Positions 1-6,518 of a stretch of DNA of 11,257 nt are shown here, piece by piece. Each line of letters opens with the position of its first letter. The stretch's first letter is position 1. A model generated the notes under the pieces. It had not been told where the DNA came from. It made no database searches and saw only the letters and a program-made list of their open reading frames with translations. The position numbers and the translations under genes were made by a program. Source of the DNA: an uncultured Bifidobacteriaceae bacterium. GTDB lineage: Bacteria; Actinomycetota; Actinomycetes; Actinomycetales; Bifidobacteriaceae. Location of the stretch: contig CAMPNN010000033.1 in the NCBI GenBank assembly GCA_946891915.1, forward strand, positions 1 to 11,257, given 5' to 3'.

Positions 1-3000
1 CGTGCATAAATGGTCGCTTGTTGAAGTATCTTTGTGCAGCATCGCCACTACTTTCTCCGAGCTTAAGTGGCGGATTATCGTAATCGTTCACCGAATTAAC
101 GCCTTTATTCTCGGTTATAATGTCGCCAATGTTTTCGTTATCTGCTTGGCCGTTAAAATACTTTCCTCCAGGCATAAGGAAGTCTTTACGGATTGTGTAC
201 TCGCTACGCTCATCTTTTGTCCCGGCGTCTAAGAGCTTATCCGTAATAGGAACTTCAGTCCTACCAATCATGTTCACATCAACGTCGTCTGCAAATGAAC
301 CCTCTCCGCCATGCTTACTCGAGGTATACTTAACTAAATCAAGCACGTTTTCCCACTGGCATTTTCCAACACCAACATTATTGTCTTTGTCTGGAGTACA
401 CGTCCCATCCTTAGGAGCATAACCAAAACGCAATCCGCGTTTTGGCAAATTCTTGTACCCGTCCCATCCTCCGTTACCTTCTCGACCGTACAGAATATCA
501 TGCTTATTCGTCGAACCGTCAAGATCTTTGCTAAGCGAAGGTTGCGGCTTATTTGGATCTTGAGCTTTTGGTACGCCTTTAATTAAATTAAGCACGTCAT
601 CCGTATTAAGCCTTTTACCCGTGTTGATATTCCACTTGTACACTAAATACTGCGTACCGTATTGTTGGTTTCCTCGCATTTCGAGGCCCGGGTCACTTTC
701 CCTGTGTTTTACCTTTGTACCTTTAAGTTTCCACGTATAATCCTTGCGCATGTCTACGAAGCGCGTCACCTTATTCATAACAGGGTTCAGCTCAGTTTTA
801 TCGCTTGTTTCTAGCTTTTTAAAAACAAGCTTTTTCCTCGAATAGTTCATCTCAGAAATGTTACCCATTGTAGGATTTGGACCGCGTCCCATAACTCCGT
901 CTAGGCACAGCTTCCACTGCCAGTCGTTACTATGCTTACCATCTGCCTTGCAAGAATACTTAGGCTTCGATTCACCGTATGCGTAAGTAAGAGAGTGGGA
1001 AGTATCGTACTTGTTGTAAGTATCGTACTTATCTTCGCCTTTAATGCCGATTTCTTCCTCGCGGTAGCCAAAAAGCCTGTAATTCTTAGGGTCGTGACGC
1101 ATCCAAGTAAGTAATGCTCCCTTTTCTGCGTCGTTTAACTCGTACGGGCTTACTTGCACTAAGCCATTTGGCCAAGTAATTTTCAACGGAAGCGGGTCGG
1201 ATTCTTCCGAAACTCCGGTGAGTTGCCAAAGGCTAGTTTTGACCTCGTCCATAGCTTTTGCCGAGTCTCCCGTTATGCCAGCATCCACATAAATTCTGGA
1301 TCCAATTTCCGCAAAGTATTCCGGAATCGTAATATCGCCGGTTTGTGGGTCGAACGTAATTTCGCAGCTTCCGTCCGGAGCTTTTGCCGGGTCGCAACCA
1401 GGAATCTTGCCTTTTAGATCCGTAATCACTCGCTTAGAGTACTTTTCTTTGAGCTGCTCATCACTTGGATTTCCTGCAGCACGATCGTCTTCAGCATCTC
1501 GATCCTGTTTTTCAGCGTCTTCTTTAGCTTTGGCATCGTCATCTTTGCTAGTTTCGCCGTCTTTGCCATCCTTGTTTTGAGTGCTTCGCTTCAAACGTTT
1601 CTTAACGTCTTTATTTCCTTCTGCAGGAGTCTTAGAGTCGCCGTTTTCGTTCTGCTTTTCGTTCTTCTTCTGCTCAGCATTCTTTTCGGAATTCTTTTCG
1701 GAATTCTTTTCGTCCTTTTGCTCAACATTACGCTCGTCATTACGCTCGGACTTTTGCTCAGACTTTTGCTCAGCATTCTGCGGATTTTCAGGTTTATTAT
1801 CGGCACTACCAGCGTTCTTGCCGTCACCCTCCTTAATCACAGCAAGCTTTACACTACCGCGCCTTCCAGGAACATTGCGCTTCTTAGAATTCTTCTTAGC
1901 TGTCTTATTCTTAGCATTCTTCTTAAGTTCTTTAGAAATCTTCAAAGAAGCAGGCTTGTTGTTAGCTTGATTCTGCGGAATCTGCTGTTCATGCTTATTT
2001 GGTTGCTTCTGTTCCTGTTGCTTCTGTTCCTGTTGCTTATTTTCTTGTTGCGACTTCGCAGTCTGCTTATTTTCTTGCTTTTGCGACTTTTGCGGCTGAT
2101 TTTGCTGCTTTTGCTGCTCTTGCGACTTTTGCGGCTGCTGTTCCTTCGACTTTTGCTGATTTTGGGTAGAGTTCTCCCCCGATTTGGCAGTTTCAGTTTT
2201 TTCTGACTTATTAGACTTATCTGCAGTCTTTCCATCAGTCGCCTTGCCGTCGGCCGCTTTATCCTCAGCTGCATCTCTGTCCTCTAAAGCAGCCCTATCC
2301 GCATCAACCGACCTAGCGCGTCGAGACCCTACCAGCTTCGGCATATTACTTCTACCATCAGTATTCACCTGATGCCACAGATTTCCTAAGCCGTCTCTCT
2401 GAATAATAATTCCGTAGCAGCTACCGTCCGAAGGACACTTTTCATCAAAATTCTTATGAGTTTCACTTTGTACAGGGTCAACCACAGGCTTGCCTTTACC
2501 GCGCGCCCAAATGCGTACCATAATCGAGCGCACGCGCTTATCACCATCCCACGGCTTTACGCGCCCAACGTAATACTTATAGTCTTTACTCGTGTCCCTA
2601 TGGCCGTTTTTATCTACGTTATTGCCAACTTCCTTCGTGCGCTTATCCCACCAAACGTTTGGCAAACCGTAATCTTTAGAAACAATAATCAGCCTAATCT
2701 TCTTAAATACTGAGTTTCCTGCAGCATCCCAACCGTGGAATATAAGATCGTGAATACCGAAGTTGTCAGATTGATCCACATCTCCAACCGTAGGCGAGCC
2801 TTGAGCTCTACGATCCTTTTCCAAAGCTTTCTTTAGAACCCAGCCTTCTTGATCTTTATCAGTGTGAGGCATACTACTACCATGATTAAAATCGTCGTAG
2901 TCTATGGTCTTAAAGTGGCCGCCGCCTTTATGATCAGGGTCCTCGTCTTCGTCAACCTTAGGGTCGTTAATCATCTTGAAGTCGTCACGGAACTTATCCC

Positions 3001-6000
3001 CAACATACTTCTTAACCGTATCCGGCTTCATAACGCCAAGAAGTATTTTCGTATCGTCATGACCCTTAACCAAGAACTTAATTTTGCTTCCAACAGCAAT
3101 TCTCATACCATCTTCTGGCACTTCTTCAGCATCGCCATTATTTACGCTCACTTTTACATCAAGCTTTGGATCCTCATAGTCAACGTAAGCAAACACAACA
3201 GGTATAACGGTAGTTGAGTTATCCCAGAACGTAATTTTTGCGTACTTTACAAACACAACCTTTGGCAAAACTGTAGGTTTCTGGCCATCTTGTAACTGCG
3301 CACTATACTTATTGCGCATCCAAGTGCTGTACTGCCTATTGATTTCCTTTATAACTTTCTGCTTGTCTGCGTCTGTTACTTCATCCCCCTGCTTTGCATC
3401 TTTTGGAGCGTTACTTATGTACCAAACATTGCGTTTCGTTGCATCCTGAGGAGTAGGCCAGCACGATGACGTTGCAGCATCACGGTTTTCAACGTCCGCA
3501 GACCGCTCAGTATTAGCCGAACGCATGCTTGCGTCAACAGCGGACCTATCCCCGTTAGACGCAGACCTATCCCTATTCATTTCATCCTTATGCTCGTCCA
3601 AAATCTTAGAGTGAGCGCAAGGATTTAGAACACTGATAACAGGCACTTTTGCAGCAATTTTTACATCCGCATCTTCCAACGTGTTTTTACGAGGCTGCTC
3701 ACCCCATTGGTCGGTCCATTCAACGTTGTACACAGCGTTTTTACGAAGATTATCGCTAGCGTCGTCATCTTTAGAATCTTTGTAAGTTTCGTCGATAGGA
3801 TACTCCGTAGTTTTGCCATGCTCTTGCTTTACGGAACCATACTTTGTGTTAGTGCCGTACATATTCGTATTGACAGGAAGGAACAAGTTAGGATCAAAAG
3901 CCATTACCTGCTTGTATAAATGCGCTCTGTTCTTCACAAATTGCACGAAAGTCTTAGGATCCGGAAGCGGCTTATCGTAATTGTAATACTTTGGAGCGGT
4001 TTTGCTTGTTTGATCGTCAATCCACTCCTCAGTTTGCAAAGGCTTAAACACGTCCGTTTGCGTAATAATCCTATACCACAAATCCTGCGTTTCACTAATG
4101 CGATAATAATCGTTACTGTACTTTAGTTGCAGCTTATGCTTTCCAGGCGTTGAATCAACAGTATTGTGATCCCCAACACCAGGAGTACGGAACCACTGAT
4201 TGCCTCGAGCGTAACCGTTATTAGGAGAATAATAATCTGGGAGCAGACGAATATCATCATTCACTTGAATAGCAGGAGATTCATATAAAGGCTTATTTAC
4301 TAAATTCAGAAGAACACTTGAGAACGTAATACCGTAATTAGAAAGGTAGTTACCATTATTACTGTTATACGGCCCCAAACCAGTTCCCTTAAGGAAGTGC
4401 CACCTTGGCGCCTGAACATCTATAATTCGCGGCGCACCATACCACTGCTGGTACATAGAGGTATACATATACTTACCACGATTACGGCCAAAACTTATTA
4501 ACGAATACTTAGAATTATTCCCAAACGGATCAGTTATACCGTAAAAAGTACTAGGATTCCTTCTGCCGTAGTAAGATCCTGCAGCGTAGAAGAACGAATC
4601 GTTCTCATGCCCAGGCTGAGTACTGGTAGTGAAATGAATCTTATAAGTGTAAGGAACTTCATAATCGCGAGCTTCCTTATTATAATGAACTTCATTCACA
4701 AAACTAAAGACGCGCTGCGTATCAGTTTCTATAGACTTGTAAAGATTTTTTACGATAGCCATGTACGCAGGAGAGTATCCTCGCGCGTAACTACCTTCTG
4801 TTTTAGGAGCAATCTTGTGGAAGCCATCATCCGGAGCCGCATAACTCGAAGAACTAATGCAAACTAAACCCGATCCATCTCGGCAAGTACCAATAACTTT
4901 ATCGCTACTTAAGTCTGCACTACTTATGGATTGAGGAAGAAGCCTAGAATAGTTTCCGTTCTGACTGTCGTCACTGCCGCTCATCTTATCCCAAGCTGCG
5001 GTAAGATCATCACCCGGAGCAAAATCGCTACTCTTCACTTCCTTGCTGCACAAACCGTTAGGATTATCCCAAGAGAAGGAGCAGGTTTCGCGAGGAGGGT
5101 TGGCAATATGCTGTACCTCCTTTTTGTACATTGCAGTTTCTTCCCTACCCGTGTACAGGACTCGCTGAATGTACTGCCTTCCACCTTCGCTACCCTTGTC
5201 CAAAATCTGACCTTTTGGAACCGTAAAGTAGTTAAGAGCACCAGCTGCACTTTGCGTGCGGCCACCCATGTTGAAAATTATATCCCACACGAAGCCACCG
5301 CCGGAAAGCTTAGGCGTGCGCTTTACAAACACAAAGTCTGCAACATCATCCAAAGGTAACTTATACACATCCATGCCCTTACCTTGCGGGTCAATAGTCA
5401 TATCACGCAAACGCTTCATAATATACGTGCCTCTAGGGTACGGCGTGAAGTATGTTTTACCAAAGTGGTTAGTTCCGGAAGGATCTTCAGGCACAGGACC
5501 ATTCTCATAATGTCCACGAGGATAATCAACAGCACCGTTTACTGTTCCAGAATTGTGCGTGTAACCTTTAGCGTTTACATCCAAATCGTGACCGTTTGTA
5601 GCACGAGCGCCAGCACCATCGCCTTCGACAGTAAAGCATTCGCCGCGAGCATAATCCTTACCGCAGCCAGGATGATACACTTCGTAAGAATCGCGTTCAC
5701 CACTGCGTTCTTGCGCTTCGCGGTTTTGTGCTTGCGCTTGGGCTTCTTTGGCGGCGCGCTCAAGAGGCGACTTGTTTTGATAAGCGGAATTTGAATCTGC
5801 GCTCGTAGATTTGAGATCTTTCTCGAATGGATTGCCCTTGTTCACAAATACTCGCTGATTGCTGAAACTCTGTAATGCGGAAAGCTCAGTATCAGCATCA
5901 GGAGATGGGTTAGCAGATGGGTTAGTAGGTGGGTTAGTAGATGGGTTCGCAGATGGAGTATTGGACTTGTTGTCGGACTTATTAGCGGACTTATTACCGG

Positions 6001-6316
6001 ACTTATTAGCTGACTTATTACCGGACTTGCTGGAATCAGCAGCAGCCTTTTCAGCAGCCTTGTCAGCAGACTTAGCGGCAGTCTCAGAAGATGAAGCACC
6101 ATCCGCCGCAACCGCAGTTTCAGCAGTCAAGCAAACCGGCAGCCACATTGCCACCGAAAGAGCACATATCAGCACCGTCTTAAGCGCGCTCGCGAAAGAG
6201 CTGCCGAACGCACGATACATCTGCTGAGCCGCACGTTTAGCCGCACGAGCTGCGCGCTGGGTCAATTGGCCTATGCGAACAAGAACGTTTAGCGTAATCG
6301 TCCAAATACTCTTCAT
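1..6316 (-). CDS. Giant secreted surface protein, 3' end outside window
   Basis: An uninterrupted minus-strand reading frame of 2105 codons runs from ATG at 6316 off the left edge; I read it through without meeting a stop. AGGTGG (6322-6327) five bases upstream supports the start. Residues 1-71 form a signal peptide with an unusually long, Arg/Ala-rich n-region (about 45 residues), hydrophobic core about 46-63 and likely cleavage after AVAA. Then come two tetrapeptide repeat arrays (about 97-117 and 120-138), a Tyr/Asn-rich region without recognised domain (about 150-900), a beta-strand stretch near residue 1031 (ITFWDNSTTVIPVVF) that resembles the YPDG-type strand of Rib/alpha-like domains, and a charged, Gln/Lys-rich linker (about 1336-1631). 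The mature part contains 16 Cys, arranged as eight neighbouring pairs. Secretion is well supported. A role as adhesin or stalk, and LPXTG anchoring, are inferred from size, style and pilus context; the decisive C-terminus is missing. It starts 194 bp after the sortase gene. Confidence 0.93.
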   Translation of the reverse strand, partial: MKSIWTITLNVLVRIGQLTQRAARAAKRAAQQMYRAFGSSFASALKTVLICALSVAMWLPVCLTAETAVAADGASSSETAAKSADKAAEKAAADSSKSGNKSANKSGNKSANKSDNKSNTPSANPSTNPPTNPSANPSPDADTELSALQSFSNQRVFVNKGNPFEKDLKSTSADSNSAYQNKSPLERAAKEAQAQAQNREAQERSGERDSYEVYHPGCGKDYARGECFTVEGDGAGARATNGHDLDVNAKGYTHNSGTVNGAVDYPRGHYENGPVPEDPSGTNHFGKTYFTPYPRGTYIMKRLRDMTIDPQGKGMDVYKLPLDDVADFVFVKRTPKLSGGGFVWDIIFNMGGRTQSAAGALNYFTVPKGQILDKGSEGGRQYIQRVLYTGREETAMYKKEVQHIANPPRETCSFSWDNPNGLCSKEVKSSDFAPGDDLTAAWDKMSGSDDSQNGNYSRLLPQSISSADLSSDKVIGTCRDGSGLVCISSSSYAAPDDGFHKIAPKTEGSYARGYSPAYMAIVKNLYKSIETDTQRVFSFVNEVHYNKEARDYEVPYTYKIHFTTSTQPGHENDSFFYAAGSYYGRRNPSTFYGITDPFGNNSKYSLISFGRNRGKYMYTSMYQQWYGAPRIIDVQAPRWHFLKGTGLGPYNSNNGNYLSNYGITFSSVLLNLVNKPLYESPAIQVNDDIRLLPDYYSPNNGYARGNQWFRTPGVGDHNTVDSTPGKHKLQLKYSNDYYRISETQDLWYRIITQTDVFKPLQTEEWIDDQTSKTAPKYYNYDKPLPDPKTFVQFVKNRAHLYKQVMAFDPNLFLPVNTNMYGTNTKYGSVKQEHGKTTEYPIDETYKDSKDDDASDNLRKNAVYNVEWTDQWGEQPRKNTLEDADVKIAAKVPVISVLNPCAHSKILDEHKDEMNRDRSASNGDRSAVDASMRSANTERSADVENRDAATSSCWPTPQDATKRNVWYISNAPKDAKQGDEVTDADKQKVIKEINRQYSTWMRNKYSAQLQDGQKPTVLPKVVFVKYAKITFWDNSTTVIPVVFAYVDYEDPKLDVKVSVNNGDAEEVPEDGMRIAVGSKIKFLVKGHDDTKILLGVMKPDTVKKYVGDKFRDDFKMINDPKVDEDEDPDHKGGGHFKTIDYDDFNHGSSMPHTDKDQEGWVLKKALEKDRRAQGSPTVGDVDQSDNFGIHDLIFHGWDAAGNSVFKKIRLIIVSKDYGLPNVWWDKRTKEVGNNVDKNGHRDTSKDYKYYVGRVKPWDGDKRVRSIMVRIWARGKGKPVVDPVQSETHKNFDEKCPSDGSCYGIIIQRDGLGNLWHQVNTDGRSNMPKLVGSRRARSVDADRAALEDRDAAEDKAADGKATDGKTADKSNKSEKTETAKSGENSTQNQQKSKEQQPQKSQEQQKQQNQPQKSQKQENKQTAKSQQENKQQEQKQQEQKQPNKHEQQIPQNQANNKPASLKISKELKKNAKNKTAKKNSKKRNVPGRRGSVKLAVIKEGDGKNAGSADNKPENPQNAEQKSEQKSERNDERNVEQKDEKNSEKNSEKNAEQKKNEKQNENGDSKTPAEGNKDVKKRLKRSTQNKDGKDGETSKDDDAKAKEDAEKQDRDAEDDRAAGNPSDEQLKEKYSKRVITDLKGKIPGCDPAKAPDGSCEITFDPQTGDITIPEYFAEIGSRIYVDAGITGDSAKAMDEVKTSLWQLTGVSEESDPLPLKITWPNGLVQVSPYELNDAEKGALLTWMRHDPKNYRLFGYREEEIGIKGEDKYDTYNKYDTSHSLTYAYGESKPKYSCKADGKHSNDWQWKLCLDGVMGRGPNPTMGNISEMNYSRKKLVFKKLETSDKTELNPVMNKVTRFVDMRKDYTWKLKGTKVKHRESDPGLEMRGNQQYGTQYLVYKWNINTGKRLNTDDVLNLIKGVPKAQDPNKPQPSLSKDLDGSTNKHDILYGREGNGGWDGYKNLPKRGLRFGYAPKDGTCTPDKDNNVGVGKCQWENVLDLVKYTSSKHGGEGSFADDVDVNMIGRTEVPITDKLLDAGTKDERSEYTIRKDFLMPGGKYFNGQADNENIGDIITENKGVNSVNDYDNPPLKLGESSGDAAQRYFNKRPFMH
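1430..2310 (-). other. Region coding a charged, Gln/Lys-rich disordered linker
   Basis: This part of the giant gene (about residues 1336-1631) encodes almost only Lys, Gln, Glu, Asn, Ser, Asp and Ala, with short repeats such as QQEQK (15-bp DNA period, about 2000-2040) and EKNS (12-bp period, 1679-1711). No globular domain is expected. It separates a region with hydrophobic beta-strand character from a second such region (residues 1632 onward). In Gram-positive surface proteins such stretches usually act as extended stalks; that role is inference here. A Lys/Arg-rich patch at about 1820-1930 (KKNAKNKTAKKNSKKRN) may bind negatively charged wall polymers. Confidence 0.8.
1679..1711 (-). repeat. 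12-bp tandem repeat coding EKNS
   Basis: On the plus strand the unit ATTCTTTTCGGA repeats almost perfectly about 2.7 times; read on the minus strand it gives EKNSEKNSEKN inside the giant protein. Unit length is a multiple of three, so copy-number change would keep frame. Confidence 0.85.
5903..5959 (-). repeat. 12-bp tandem repeat coding Pro/Ser/Asn tetrapeptides
   Basis: The plus strand shows repeated GATGGGTTAGTA-like units; the product is a run of PSAN, PSTN, PPTN, PSAN, PS (about residues 120-138) close to the N-terminus of the mature giant protein. It is probably an extended spacer. Copies differ by a few bases, so the array is not freshly expanded. Confidence 0.85.
5966..6028 (-). repeat. 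12-bp tandem repeat coding K-S-x-N tetrapeptides
   Basis: Plus-strand units of the form GGACTTATTAGC recur about five times and encode alternating KSGN, KSAN and KSDN (about residues 97-117) just after the signal peptide of the giant protein. It lies directly beside a second, different 12-bp array, so the secreted N-terminus is built from two tetrapeptide repeats. Confidence 0.85.
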
Positions 6317-6321
6317 CGTTT

Positions 6322-6327
6322 CCACCT
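6322..6327 (-). promoter_or_regulatory. Ribosome binding site of the giant protein gene
   Basis: AGGTGG on the minus strand lies five bases before ATG 6316. It decides in favour of this start over the internal ATG at codon 33, which has no purine-rich site in front, and so supports the long n-region of the signal peptide. Confidence 0.7.
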
Positions 6328-6392
6328 GTTTTGCATTGTCTTGCATTGCTTTACACTGCCTTGCGCGCGCCAAACGGCACCGCAAGTTCGTA

Positions 6393-6441
6393 TTAAGTTT
6401 TGTTAAGTTTTGTATTAAGTTTGTGTAGTTGTTAAGTTTTG
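6393..6441 (-). repeat. Four copies of CAAAACTTAA upstream of the giant gene
   Basis: Read on the minus strand, CAAAACTTAA occurs at 6402-6393, 6412-6403 and 6441-6432, with a one-base-shorter copy (CAAACTTAA) at 6423-6415. The first two abut with a 10-base period, one helical turn. They lie 77-125 bases before the start codon of the giant protein. Iterated sites at such a place often bind a transcription regulator; no regulator gene is visible in the window, so this function is inference. Confidence 0.8.
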
Positions 6442-6442
6442 T

Positions 6443-6518
6443 CGCTCATAAACGCAGTTCATGGGCAATCGCTCATAAACGCAAGTCACAAGCGCCGCTC
6501 ATAAACACGCTCATAAAC
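6443..6518 (-). repeat. Four copies of GTTTATGAGCG ending over the sortase stop
   Basis: On the plus strand CGCTCATAAAC starts at 6443, 6470, 6496 and 6508. The last copy contains the sortase stop codon (TGA, 6513-6511) and codes part of its final Leu. Outer copies share more flank (TGCGTTTATGAGCGA) than inner ones. Spacing is irregular (27, 26, 12 bases). The family is different in sequence from the neighbouring CAAAACTTAA family. Confidence 0.8.

Noticed and set aside
1577..2206. Plus-strand frame of 209 codons, extremely rich in Leu
   Set aside because: It is the antisense shadow of the Gln/Lys/Glu codons of the giant protein linker; the composition is explained by that.
6391..6440. Promoter of the giant gene read from TTAATA and TAATAC at 17-base spacing
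   Set aside because: Only four and three of six bases match the consensus, and the sequence is made by the CAAAACTTAA repeats; not strong enough to list.
6443..6518. CRISPR-like spaced repeats
   Set aside because: Units are only 11 bases, spacing is irregular (12-27 bases) and there are no cas genes.
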